From Paraburkholderia phytofirmans PsJN (GTDB lineage Bacteria; Pseudomonadota; Gammaproteobacteria; Burkholderiales; Burkholderiaceae): a stretch of 64,000 nt of DNA. Both the position numbers and the translations under genes were made by a program. The stretch is from assembly GCF_000020125.1 (NCBI RefSeq), contig NC_010676.1, forward strand, positions 372,001 through 436,000, written 5' to 3'. Positions 33,986 through 42,297 of this stretch are shown here, one piece after another (position 1 is the stretch's first letter; each line of letters opens with the position of its first letter). The notes under the pieces were generated by a model. The model made no database searches, was not told where the DNA came from, and saw only the letters and a program-made list of their open reading frames with translations.

Positions 33986-34653
33986 CTCCGTGCAGTACTA
34001 CCGGCCGCCGTCCTCGCGCATCGGGAAGCCTGCGCGGCAAGCGAGACGAACACTGCGTCGCCGGTAAGCTGAACGCGCGCCGCATCGAGCGCTTTGGCCA
34101 CAGTCGCTTCGCCCATCACGAGCCCCTGCAAAAGAAGAAACTGCACGCTGTGAATGCCGATCGAGCCGAGCGCGTAGCGCAGATACGGGGTCAGGAAATC
34201 CGTCTGCCGCGCGCGTTCGCCGCTATGCACACCGCCCGAACCGACGATCACGATGGTCGGCCGGTCGCGCATCAGTCCAACCTTGCCCTCCGGCGTCGAG
34301 GCGAACGTGCGATGAATGCGCAGCGTGTAATCGATCCACAGCTTGAGCGCTGCCGGGACCGTGAAGTTGTGCATCGGCGTGTTGATGATGAGCGCATCCG
34401 TGGTTTCGATTTCACCGATCAGTTGCTCGGAGACATCGAAATGCGCCGTATCCGGCGCGCGCGACGTGACGGCGCGTGCGTAATCGCGGGCGATCGGCGG
34501 CAGCGGCGCGGCCGCCAGGTCGCGCTCGACCACGGTGATGGCCGAGGCGGCGGGTGCGGCGTGCCCGTGCAGCATGCCGACGATTTCGTCGGCGAAACGG
34601 TAGCCGTGGCTCGCTTCACCATGCGGGCTGGCATTGATCAGCAAGATTCTCAT
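33979..34653 (-). CDS. azoR: FMN-dependent NADH azoreductase/quinone reductase
   Basis: A 224-residue flavodoxin-fold oxidoreductase. The FMN phosphate loop is LLINASPHGEASHGY near the N terminus, PMHNFTVPAALKLWIDY is the flavin-ring region (normally PMYNFxxPxxLK), and VGSGGVHSGE follows. It reduces azo dyes and quinones with NAD(P)H; the quinone role is more likely physiologically. The last 20 residues are an Ala/Arg/Ser tail beyond the usual length and end inside a tandem repeat. Its ATG overlaps the GNAT stop by ATGA, so the two genes are coupled. Confidence 0.85.
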   Translation of the reverse strand: MRILLINASPHGEASHGYRFADEIVGMLHGHAAPAASAITVVERDLAAAPLPPIARDYARAVTSRAPDTAHFDVSEQLIGEIETTDALIINTPMHNFTVPAALKLWIDYTLRIHRTFASTPEGKVGLMRDRPTIVIVGSGGVHSGERARQTDFLTPYLRYALGSIGIHSVQFLLLQGLVMGEATVAKALDAARVQLTGDAVFVSLAAQASRCARTAAGSTARSA

Positions 34654-35117
34654 GGCGTGAGCGCGCTAGCAGGGGAAAGAGGGGCGAGGGGCTCGACGAA
34701 GTGCATGCCTCGCGCGAGCAGCCCGTTACGGAAATAAAAGCGCTGCGCAAGCGGCATGTGCAGACCCGTGTCGAGCACGAATTGCACGCAGCCCGCTTCG
34801 CGCGCAATCTGCCGTACCGCGTCGAGCAGTTGCGCGCCGATGCCGTCACGTTGCAGCTTGCCATCCACCACGAGATCGTCGACATAGACGAAGCGGCCGT
34901 ACAGCAGATTGGTCAGGATGCGATAACCGGCGAGGCCGACGATGCCGCTCGCGTCGGAAGCAGCGAGCAGGCGATAGCCGTCGGCATGCTGTCTGGCCAC
35001 CTGTGCGGCGAACGAATGCGCGTCGGTGAGATGCGGTCGCAACTGACGCATGACGTCGAATGCGGGGAGCAGTAACTCGGGCGTGTCGAGGTGAACGAAG
35101 CGAAGCGAGGCGGGCAT
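34650..35117 (-). CDS. GNAT family N-acetyltransferase
   Basis: A 155-residue acetyltransferase. Motif A is VYVDDLVVDGKLQRDGIGAQLLDAV (acetyl-CoA loop RDGIGA), preceded by GLAGYRI and followed by FVLDTGLHMPLAQRFYFRNGL. An ATG at 35117 has GGAG six bases upstream and is preferred; an ATG at 35129 is also in frame. First gene of a two-gene unit with the azoreductase. The substrate is not known; small-molecule amine acetylation is typical. The block at 35171 upstream is a likely operator for the MocR protein at 32332. Confidence 0.8.
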   Translation of the reverse strand: MPASLRFVHLDTPELLLPAFDVMRQLRPHLTDAHSFAAQVARQHADGYRLLAASDASGIVGLAGYRILTNLLYGRFVYVDDLVVDGKLQRDGIGAQLLDAVRQIAREAGCVQFVLDTGLHMPLAQRFYFRNGLLARGMHFVEPLAPLSPASALTP

Positions 35118-35170
35118 AGGCGTCTCCATGAGGAACGACGCTCACGATATCCCGCGCACGGCTTGGTCGG

Positions 35171-35202
35171 TAGAGCCAAGAATCGGCGATTCGATTGAGC
35201 CA
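35171..35202. promoter_or_regulatory. candidate MocR operator, copy 2
   Basis: The perfect 13-bp palindrome GAATCG-G-CGATTC (35180-35192) is embedded in two direct half-sites GAGCCA (35173 and 35197, 24 bp apart). The block 35175-35194 equals that at 32269 at 18 of 20 positions. It lies about 55-85 bp before the GNAT start. Confidence 0.5.
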
Positions 35203-35234
35203 TCGGGCGTCGTTTCGCGTCGGTCGTCAGCTTT

Positions 35235-36149
35235 CTAACCCGTTCTCGTCAACGCGACGATAAAGTCGAGAAATACTCTCGTCCTGGCCGGCGTGTGATG
35301 TCGCGACGGATGGTACGCATAGAGCGGGAAGCGCTCGTCCGGCCAGTCCGGGAACAGGTTGACGAGCCGTCCCTCGCGGATCAGGTGCTCGCCGCCGAGC
35401 AGCAGCATCTGCGCGACGCCGGAGCCGGCCAGGCACGCGTTGAGGAGCGCGCTCGGATCATTCACCGTAAGCCGTCCATTCGTCTCGACAACGATCTTCT
35501 TGCGCTTGCGATGAAACTCCCACGGATACGGTTTGCCGGTATCCGGGTTCCGGAATTCAAGACACCTGTGCATTCCGAGCCCCAGTTCCTGAGGCTCCGC
35601 CGGCCGCCCCCTGCGAGCGAGGTACGAGGGCGCTGCGACGGTGACCACCGCGGTATCGAGGAGCTTTCGCGCAATCAGACTGGATGAGCGAGGTTCGCCG
35701 AACCGCAAGGCCAGATCGAAGCCGTCCATGACGAGATCGCCGAGCTGATCTCTGGCGATCAGTTCGAGTTCGAGCTCAGGATGCGCGTCCATGAATTCAT
35801 CGAGCTTCGGGCCCAGAATGATCCGCGAGAAAACCGGGTCGAGATTGATGCGCAGCTTCCCGCGCACTGTCGCGGCGCCTCCTGCCGCGGCTGCGGCCGC
35901 TTCCTCCATGCCCCTCAGGTGCGGCATGACCTGCTCGTAGAAGCGCCGTCCCTCTTCCGTGAGGGAAACGGCGCGAGTCGTCCGATTGAATAGCCGTGTT
36001 TTGAGCCGTTTTTCGAGTCGAGCGATGGCGCGGCTAACTCCTGGCGGCGACATGCCCAACAATTCGGAAGCGGCCGCGAACGTCCCCGCATCGACGACAG
36101 CGGCAAATACGCTGATACCGCTAGAGAGATTCTCACTGGACGATCTCAT
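35235..36149 (-). CDS. LysR family transcriptional regulator
   Basis: A 304-residue LysR-type regulator with the HTH in residues about 10-60 (SVFAAVVDAGTFAAASELLGMSPPGVSRAIARLEKRL). The C-terminal effector domain has the PBP2 CrgA-like pattern (GKLRINLDPVFSRIILGPKL, then DLALRFGEP). The ATG at 36149 is chosen as closest to the usual family start; ATGs at 36191 and 36203 are in frame. It diverges from the NmrA-like gene at 36334 and is the likely regulator of that gene. Confidence 0.87.
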   Translation of the reverse strand: MRSSSENLSSGISVFAAVVDAGTFAAASELLGMSPPGVSRAIARLEKRLKTRLFNRTTRAVSLTEEGRRFYEQVMPHLRGMEEAAAAAAGGAATVRGKLRINLDPVFSRIILGPKLDEFMDAHPELELELIARDQLGDLVMDGFDLALRFGEPRSSSLIARKLLDTAVVTVAAPSYLARRGRPAEPQELGLGMHRCLEFRNPDTGKPYPWEFHRKRKKIVVETNGRLTVNDPSALLNACLAGSGVAQMLLLGGEHLIREGRLVNLFPDWPDERFPLYAYHPSRHHTPARTRVFLDFIVALTRTG

Positions 36150-36333
36150 GGGCGCTGCATCCTGGTCATTGACTGCCTCCGCACAGTGCATCAAAAACCG
36201 CACTATGCCGTATTAGTAACCACGAGTCACTTCACAAGTGTCATTCATGTCATTTAGTTTCTCATCGCGTTTGCCCACAATCCATCCCGACAGTGCGTTT
36301 CAACGTTATTTATCTACGCGAGGAGAAGCTGCA

Positions 36334-37197
36334 ATGTATGCAATCACAGGGATAACAGGGAAGGTCGGCGGCGCGGTAGCGCGCACGTTGCTCGCCGCGG
36401 GCCAGCCGGTGCGCGCGGTTGTACGCGATGCCACCCGGGCACGCTCGTGGGCTGAACGCGGATGTGAAGTGGTGACCGCCAACATGGACAATGCGGGCTC
36501 GCTTACCGCCGCTTTCGAGGGCACGCAAGGCGTCTTCATTCTGCCGCCGCCGGAGTTCGATCCGTCGCCCGGCTTTCCCGAGGCGCGCGCTGTCATTGAC
36601 GCCGTGCGCGGTGCGCTTCAATCGGTGGCGCCCGGCAAGGTGGTTTGCCTGTCGACGATCGGCGCGCACGCCACCGAAACCAATCTGCTCACGCAACTTA
36701 CGCTGATGGAGCAGGCGCTTCGCGATTTGCCGATGCCCGTGACTTTTTTGCGTCCCGGCTGGTTCATGGAAAACGCCGCATGGGACGTTGCGCCGGCGCG
36801 GGACAACGGAGTGATCTCCAGCTTTCTGCAACCGCTCGACAGGGCTGTGCCGATGGTCGCGACCGCGGACGTCGGTCGCGTTGCCGCGCAACTGCTTCTG
36901 CAGACCTGGCGCGGCGTGCGTGTCGTCGAGTTGGAAGGGCAACGCGTGAGCCCGAACGATCTGGCGCAGACATTTGCCAAGGTGCTCGGTTGCCCGGTTC
37001 GTGCGGAGGCGGTGCCGCGCGAAACATGGGACGCGCTGTTTCGATCTCAAGGTATGAAGGAGCCGTTGCCGCGTATGCGCATGCTCGACGGATTCAATGA
37101 AGGCTGGATCTGTTTTGAGGGCGACCCAGCCGACATCGTCAAGGGCGAAGTGGAGCTGGAGACCGTTCTGCGAGATCTCGTCTCGCAGTCGGTCTAA
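36334..37197 (+). CDS. NmrA-like NAD(P)-binding oxidoreductase
   Basis: A 287-residue atypical SDR. MYAITGITGKVGGAVARTLLAAGQPVRAVVRD is the Rossmann start, GCEVVTANMDNAGSLTAAFEGTQGVFILPPPEF follows, and FLRPGWFMENAAWD is the NmrA-type core. There is no YxxxK pair. The ATG at 36334 has AGGAGAAG upstream, and the open frame from 36238 is not needed. It diverges from the LysR gene. A VOC protein follows 203 bp downstream. Function is probably quinone or aldehyde related, or redox sensing. Confidence 0.85.
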   Translation: MYAITGITGKVGGAVARTLLAAGQPVRAVVRDATRARSWAERGCEVVTANMDNAGSLTAAFEGTQGVFILPPPEFDPSPGFPEARAVIDAVRGALQSVAPGKVVCLSTIGAHATETNLLTQLTLMEQALRDLPMPVTFLRPGWFMENAAWDVAPARDNGVISSFLQPLDRAVPMVATADVGRVAAQLLLQTWRGVRVVELEGQRVSPNDLAQTFAKVLGCPVRAEAVPRETWDALFRSQGMKEPLPRMRMLDGFNEGWICFEGDPADIVKGEVELETVLRDLVSQSV

Positions 37198-37400
37198 AGA
37201 TCGGCTCATGGTCTGAGCGACGGGCGAGAAAACGTGAGCAAGCCGCGCGCAAGTTGGCGTCGCATGTGCGGAAACGCCCGTAGCACGGGCCTGAGCGGCC
37301 GATAGCGCGAGCCGGGCGATGCGAGTATGGAATGTGAGCTTTTACTCGTAACATCCTCCGTACGGAACGCAGCGAGCGATCCGATTCAACGGAGATCGAC

Positions 37401-37805
37401 ATGACCGATATCACCACCAGCATGAAGCTCAATCACATGAGCTTCCCTTCATCCGATGTGAGCGCCACCGCCACCTTTTTCGAGAACCATCTAGGCTGTA
37501 CGGTTGCCGCGCGAGGGACGAGCTGGTTTCTGAAACGCCCCGGTTTCGACATCGTGATCGATGACGCCGCCGGCCATCCGGTCGAGTGGCCGCACAACTT
37601 TCATATCGGCTTCGAGCTGGCTTCTCTCGACGAGGTTCGCGCGCTCTACGAGCAGATGGCCGGCGCCGGCGTCGTGATGAAGACCGGCGTGTTCAAGCAT
37701 GAGCGCGGCTCGCGGTTTTTCTGCGAGGTGCCCGGTGGCGTTCTCGTCGAAATCAACACGCGTTCGGACGCCGACGAGAAATATCGCGGCACTTTCGACC
37801 TCTAA
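37401..37805 (+). CDS. VOC/glyoxalase family protein
   Basis: A 134-residue vicinal oxygen chelate fold protein. LNHMSFPSSDVSATATFFENHLGC at the start carries the metal His, NFHIGFELAS the second, and RFFCEVPGGVLVEINTR near the end holds the Glu ligand. Size and layout match single-domain glyoxalase/bleomycin-resistance proteins. The ATG has GGAGA upstream. The reaction is not known. It is convergent with the alpha/beta hydrolase gene. Confidence 0.82.
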   Translation: MTDITTSMKLNHMSFPSSDVSATATFFENHLGCTVAARGTSWFLKRPGFDIVIDDAAGHPVEWPHNFHIGFELASLDEVRALYEQMAGAGVVMKTGVFKHERGSRFFCEVPGGVLVEINTRSDADEKYRGTFDL

Positions 37806-37846
37806 TGTTCCTCGACGACCCTGCCGCGAAACGCTGAATGCCGGAA

Positions 37847-38698
37847 TCAGAAGTTGACGAACGCCTGCACGAGCCGGTTAAAAGCGCCGGCGTTCGACAC
37901 ATTCATGCCGTGCGACGCACCGGCGATGGTTTGCCGCTCCGCATAATCGATCCACTCCGCGAGCTTGTCGACGTTGTTGCGGAACATGCGCGGGCTGCGC
38001 TGGCCGTCGATCAGCAGCGTCCTGCACTTCACGCCGCGCGCGGTTTCGCGGGAATAGGCGGGCAACGGATCGCGGAGCTGCTTGGGCAGCGTGCCCGCGT
38101 TGTCGATCGCCATGGTGCGGAACGCAACCGGGCTCTTGCGCCACGCTCCGGGCATGCTCACCGAGTCCACGAAAAGCTCCAGGCCCGCGTCGATCTGCTG
38201 GCTCTCGATGAGTTCAGCAACGCGCGCGCGCAGCACATTGGTCGTGGCCGGCAAAGTCGCGTCCGGCATGCCGTCGATCTGCAACGGCCCGCCTGGATCG
38301 GCGAGCGTCAGCGTTTTTACGAGCCGCGGATAGTCGCGGGCAACATGAAACGCCACGCAGCCGCCACGCGAATGGCCGACCAGATGCACGGGCCCAAGAT
38401 CGATCGCCTCGATGAATTCGGCCAATTCGCCGACATGCGTCTGCCAGCCGAACTCGCCCTGAATGCACGCCTCGCTGGCTGGCCAGTAGTGGCTCAGGCT
38501 CACCGAGATGCAGCGGAAATGCTGCGAGAGCGCTGCCGTCTGCGCATTCCAGTAGCGGTAGTCGCACAGCGAGCCGTGCACGAACACGAGCGGCTCGCCT
38601 TCTCCGCACTCGACATACGGCACGCAGATGCCCGATGCGATGGTCGCAAACGACAGTTCGGGCACGGCAAGCACTGAGAGGTCGGTACGGGCGTTCAT
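37847..38698 (-). CDS. alpha/beta hydrolase
   Basis: A 283-residue hydrolase. The oxyanion region is PLVFVHGSLCDYRYW, the nucleophile elbow is GHSRGG (Ser in VHLVGHSRGGCVAFHVA), the acid is probably in RTLLIDGQRSP, and the His is in IAGASHGMNV. Such enzymes cleave esters, lactones or C-C bonds. The ATG at 38698 has GGAG seven bases upstream. It diverges from a LysR gene that likely regulates it. No signal peptide is seen. Confidence 0.87.
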   Translation of the reverse strand: MNARTDLSVLAVPELSFATIASGICVPYVECGEGEPLVFVHGSLCDYRYWNAQTAALSQHFRCISVSLSHYWPASEACIQGEFGWQTHVGELAEFIEAIDLGPVHLVGHSRGGCVAFHVARDYPRLVKTLTLADPGGPLQIDGMPDATLPATTNVLRARVAELIESQQIDAGLELFVDSVSMPGAWRKSPVAFRTMAIDNAGTLPKQLRDPLPAYSRETARGVKCRTLLIDGQRSPRMFRNNVDKLAEWIDYAERQTIAGASHGMNVSNAGAFNRLVQAFVNF

Positions 38699-38721
38699 GG
38701 ACTGGCTCCTTTGCGGCCACT

Positions 38722-39645
38722 ATGCCCCATGTCGCAACTTTAGAAAATCGCGTAATATTGATCGAATCTATCTACTTTTCTGATACCAGCCCTTTGAAAG
38801 CTCTCGACTTGGACGTGATGACCATGATCGTCGCCGTTGCCGACGCCGGCAACATCAGCCGGGCGGCGGAGGTCGTGCATCGGTCGCAATCGGCGGTGAG
38901 CATGCAGATCAAGACGCTCGAGACCGCGCTGGGCAAGCCGTTGTTCGTGCGCAAGCCGCGAAACGTGGTGCCCACGCAAGACGGCGAAGTCCTGCTGACC
39001 TACGCTCGCCGCATGCTCGCCTTACGCGACGAGGCGTGGGCGGCGGTGGTTCGGCCGGACGTGACGGGGCGCGTGAGCATCGGCGTGCCGGACGATTACG
39101 CGTCGTCGCTGCTGCCGCCGATCCTCAAGAAGTTTTCCGCGACCTATCCGAAGGTGGAGATTCAGGTCGTCGGTTTGCCGAGCGTCGCGCTCGCGCCGAT
39201 GGTGAAAGACGGCTCCGTCGATCTAGTGTGCGCGACGCGAGTCAAGGGTTTGTCGGGCGAATTCATCCGCCATGAACCCATGGAATGGGCGGCCGCGCCG
39301 AGCGCCGATGAAATATGGCGCGAACGGCCGTTGCCGATCGCCGTGTTCCTGCCGGGCAGCGTCGCGCGCGAGAACGCGATTCGCAGCCTGGAGCGCGCGA
39401 AGATTCCCTACCGCACCTCGTATGAAAGCCCGAGTCTGCTGGGGCTGCTGTCGATGGCCGAAGCAGGCCTCGCGATCGTGCCGCTCGCGCGCTGCGCGGT
39501 GCCGGCACACTTCACGCTGCTTGGGCGCGCGCACGGCTTGCCCGAAATCACCGCGCTGGAAATGGTGCTGGCGCGCAGCACGGCTTCGAATCGTCCGCCG
39601 TGCGATTTTCTGGCGGAGAAGATTGTCTCCGAGTTGAGGCGCTAG
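38722..39645 (+). CDS. LysR family transcriptional regulator
   Basis: A LysR regulator with the HTH region LDVMTMIVAVADAGNISRAAEVVHRSQSAVSMQIKTLE. The effector domain starts with GRVSIGVPDDYASSLLPPIL. The start is uncertain. The ATG at 38722 gives 307 residues but leaves only 23 bp to the divergent hydrolase gene. A TTG at 38794 or ATG at 38818 would leave room for a shared promoter and match the family start better. It likely controls the divergent alpha/beta hydrolase. Confidence 0.85.
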   Translation: MPHVATLENRVILIESIYFSDTSPLKALDLDVMTMIVAVADAGNISRAAEVVHRSQSAVSMQIKTLETALGKPLFVRKPRNVVPTQDGEVLLTYARRMLALRDEAWAAVVRPDVTGRVSIGVPDDYASSLLPPILKKFSATYPKVEIQVVGLPSVALAPMVKDGSVDLVCATRVKGLSGEFIRHEPMEWAAAPSADEIWRERPLPIAVFLPGSVARENAIRSLERAKIPYRTSYESPSLLGLLSMAEAGLAIVPLARCAVPAHFTLLGRAHGLPEITALEMVLARSTASNRPPCDFLAEKIVSELRR

Positions 39646-39676
39646 CTTTCTTGGCGTGCGTTCCGGTTGGCCGGAT

Positions 39677-40609
39677 TCATGCGCCGACTTCCGCGGCTTT
39701 GAGCGCCGCTCTGGCAATGGACTCGTCTTCGCGATCGAACATGCCGATCAGAACGATCTGCGATTGAGCGCAAGTGCGGGCCGGCGACGCGATGATCACC
39801 ACGCGGTTGCCGACCACATGCAGTTCATGCAATGCGCCGTCGCTCTCCAGTCGGACAAAACCTTTCGCACGCAACAGCTTCGCCGAGAAACTGCGCAGCG
39901 CTTCTTTGAGTTTCTTGCGGCTCAGGTACGCGTTGGTGACAAATGAAAAGCTGCACAGATCGCGCGGGGTAGGAGAGGCGGACAGTGGCATCGCGCCGAT
40001 AGAACGCGCGGGCAGTGGATGCCCCTCTTCGAAGACCAGACCGAGCGGCACGGCTGCGTGCGTCGTTTGCACAATGACACGGCTGTTAGCCAACGCTTCA
40101 ACCCGCGCTTTGACAGCCTCGCGCGCGGGCTCGCCAAGCAGATCCATCTTGTTCAGCACGATGGCGGTGGCGCCCGCGATCTGCCGCTGCGCGATGTCGC
40201 CGACATAAGGATCGGCCAGCGTCTCTTCGACTCGCTCCGCATCCACCAGCACGACAATGCCGTCCAGACGAAACGCGCGATCGAGCAAGCCGATCTGCGC
40301 GATACGCACCGGGTCGGATACGCCGCTCGCTTCGATGATCAGAAGATCGGGTGCGTCAGTGCGCGAACTTATGGCAAGCAGTGCCTCGACCAGCCGGCCG
40401 CCGATCGAACAGCAGACGCAGCCGTTTTCCAGATTGATCACGTCGTCGGTGCGCTGGCGGATCAGCGAAGCGTCGATATTGATCGAGCCGAAGTCGTTGA
40501 CGAGAACGGTGATGCGCCGCGATCCGGCATTGCTCAGAATATGGTTGAGCAGCGTCGTCTTTCCGGCGCCGAGATAGCCGCCGATGACGACGAGCGGAAT
40601 CGCGTTCAT
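39677..40609 (-). CDS. CobW-like GTPase metallochaperone (COG0523)
   Basis: A 310-residue GTPase. Walker A is GGYLGAGKTTLLNHIL, the switch region carries ENGCVCCSIGG with the metal-binding CxCC motif, IIEASGVSDP follows, and the guanine motif is VLNKMDLLG. A short CobW_C domain ends the protein. COG0523 proteins deliver Zn or other metals to client enzymes. Its ATG overlaps the stop of the upstream amidohydrolase by ATGA, so it probably loads that metalloenzyme; this is inference. Last gene of the four-gene minus-strand operon. Confidence 0.87.
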   Translation of the reverse strand: MNAIPLVVIGGYLGAGKTTLLNHILSNAGSRRITVLVNDFGSINIDASLIRQRTDDVINLENGCVCCSIGGRLVEALLAISSRTDAPDLLIIEASGVSDPVRIAQIGLLDRAFRLDGIVVLVDAERVEETLADPYVGDIAQRQIAGATAIVLNKMDLLGEPAREAVKARVEALANSRVIVQTTHAAVPLGLVFEEGHPLPARSIGAMPLSASPTPRDLCSFSFVTNAYLSRKKLKEALRSFSAKLLRAKGFVRLESDGALHELHVVGNRVVIIASPARTCAQSQIVLIGMFDREDESIARAALKAAEVGA

Positions 40610-42264
40610 CCCGCCGGCGCCTGGAAAATGCGGCCGCCGAGCACCGTGCCCCACACTTCCAGATCCTTCAGACGTTGCGGCGCGACTTCGGCGGGGTCTT
40701 CCGCGAGCACCGCGAAATCCGCGAATTTGCCGACTTCGATACTGCCTACCAGGTGATCCATCTTGAGCGTATAAGCGGCGCCAAGCGTGATCGCGCGCAG
40801 CGCGTCGGCGATCGGCACGCGTTCGTTCGCACCGAGCACGCGCCCCGACGCCGTTTCGCGCTGCGACGCGCACCATGCGGTGAAGAGCGGATTGAGCGGC
40901 GTGATGGGCGCGTCGGAATGAAACGCAAATGGAATGCCCAGGCGGCGCGCCGATTCCGCCGCGTTCATGCGATTCGCGCGGTCCGCGCCCATGGTCTGCG
41001 TATAGTGCGCGTCGCCCCAGTAATAGATGTGGTTCGAAAAGAAATTGATGCACAGGCCGAGGCTCGCCGCGCGCGCGAGCTGGCTCGCGTCCGCCATCTG
41101 GCAGTGCTGCAGCGTATGCCGGTGATCGCGTCGCGGATGAAGCGTGAGAAGCCGCTCGAACGCGTCGAGCACGAGCTCGGTCGCCTCGTCGCCGTTGGTG
41201 TGCACGTGCAGTTGCAGGCCCGCTTCGTGAAACGGCGTGAACACTTCGACGAACTGGCTCGGCGGAATCAGCCATAAACCGTTGGGCTTACCGTTCAGAT
41301 AGCCGGGCCATTTCAGGCGCGCGGTGAAGCCTTGGATCGAACCGTCGACGATAAACTTGACGGGCCCGAAGTGAAGCTTCGGCGTGGCGGTTTCCATCGC
41401 CGAGAGCACCCGTTGGGCGCCGCCTTCAGGGCTGCGCTGCGGCGCGAAGGCGGGCACGATACGCACGGGAAAATCCGCGCTCGCGGTCACTTCGCGCAGA
41501 TTGCGATTACCGGTTTCGGAGAAGTCGTTGACCAGATCGGTGGCGGTCGTCACACCGGCGAGTTGCGCGACGCGGCCGAAATTCCAGATCGCCTTCGTGC
41601 TTTCGCTCGCGGCGATCGAGAGGCCGGCACCGATCACGCGGTAGACCGGGAACATGGCGGCGAACTCCTGCAACTCGCCGGTCGGCTGTCCGCTCTCGTC
41701 TTTGTCGATGCCGTCGATATCCGTTTCTTCGTCGATGCCGGCGCGCGCGAGCATCGGCGAATTGACGTTCATCAGGTGCACGCTCGCATGCAGGATCACG
41801 ATGGGCCGCTCGGCCGACACCGTGTCCAGTTCGCGCACGCTCAGGCGTTGGGTGCCGAAGAAGATCGGATCGAAGCCCCACGCGAGCAGCGGAGCGTCGG
41901 CCGATGCCATTTCGGCTTGCGCCGCCTTCAGGCGCTCGATCACGGCGTCCAGCGATGTCAGGCCTGGCCAGCGCCGGCCGTCTGGGCCACGGCGGTCGTA
42001 GTAGCCGACATAGACGGCGTCCCACATCGCGCCTTCCATCAAGTGGCAATGGCCTTCGACAAAGCCCGGCATCAACACTTTATCGCTGAACGTATCGACG
42101 ATTTCGGCATCGCCCCATTGCTTCACGTCGTCAGCGCCGCCTACCGAGAGAATCTTGCCGTCGCGAATCGCCACGTGCGTCGCATAGGGCTGCATGGGAT
42201 TCATCGTCACGATCTTCTTCGCGACGAAGACTTGTGTAGGGCACTTTTCTTCTCGTTGAGTCAT
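40606..42264 (-). CDS. YtcJ-like metal-dependent amidohydrolase
   Basis: A 552-residue amidohydrolase_3 enzyme. Metal ligands lie in GFVEGHCHLMEGA (HxH) and in HVHTNGDEA and HTLQHCQMA; the catalytic Asp is in FHSDAPITPLNP. KFIVDGSIQGFTARL is the YtcJ-type substrate loop. Family members hydrolyse N-substituted amides and related bonds. It is flanked by a sodium symporter and a CobW metallochaperone in one operon. A candidate TauR operator lies in front of the operon, so an N-acyl taurine or similar conjugate is an attractive substrate, which is inference only. Confidence 0.85.
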   Translation of the reverse strand: MTQREEKCPTQVFVAKKIVTMNPMQPYATHVAIRDGKILSVGGADDVKQWGDAEIVDTFSDKVLMPGFVEGHCHLMEGAMWDAVYVGYYDRRGPDGRRWPGLTSLDAVIERLKAAQAEMASADAPLLAWGFDPIFFGTQRLSVRELDTVSAERPIVILHASVHLMNVNSPMLARAGIDEETDIDGIDKDESGQPTGELQEFAAMFPVYRVIGAGLSIAASESTKAIWNFGRVAQLAGVTTATDLVNDFSETGNRNLREVTASADFPVRIVPAFAPQRSPEGGAQRVLSAMETATPKLHFGPVKFIVDGSIQGFTARLKWPGYLNGKPNGLWLIPPSQFVEVFTPFHEAGLQLHVHTNGDEATELVLDAFERLLTLHPRRDHRHTLQHCQMADASQLARAASLGLCINFFSNHIYYWGDAHYTQTMGADRANRMNAAESARRLGIPFAFHSDAPITPLNPLFTAWCASQRETASGRVLGANERVPIADALRAITLGAAYTLKMDHLVGSIEVGKFADFAVLAEDPAEVAPQRLKDLEVWGTVLGGRIFQAPAG

Positions 42265-42297
42265 AGGTCAGTGATTGAAGTTCGTTTCAGCCGGATT

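Noticed and set aside
39677..41275. CobW frame extended to 532 residues
   Set aside because: The extra N-terminal 220 residues are a shadow of the amidohydrolase gene; the GTPase begins at 40609 with MNAIPLVVIGGYLGAGKTT.
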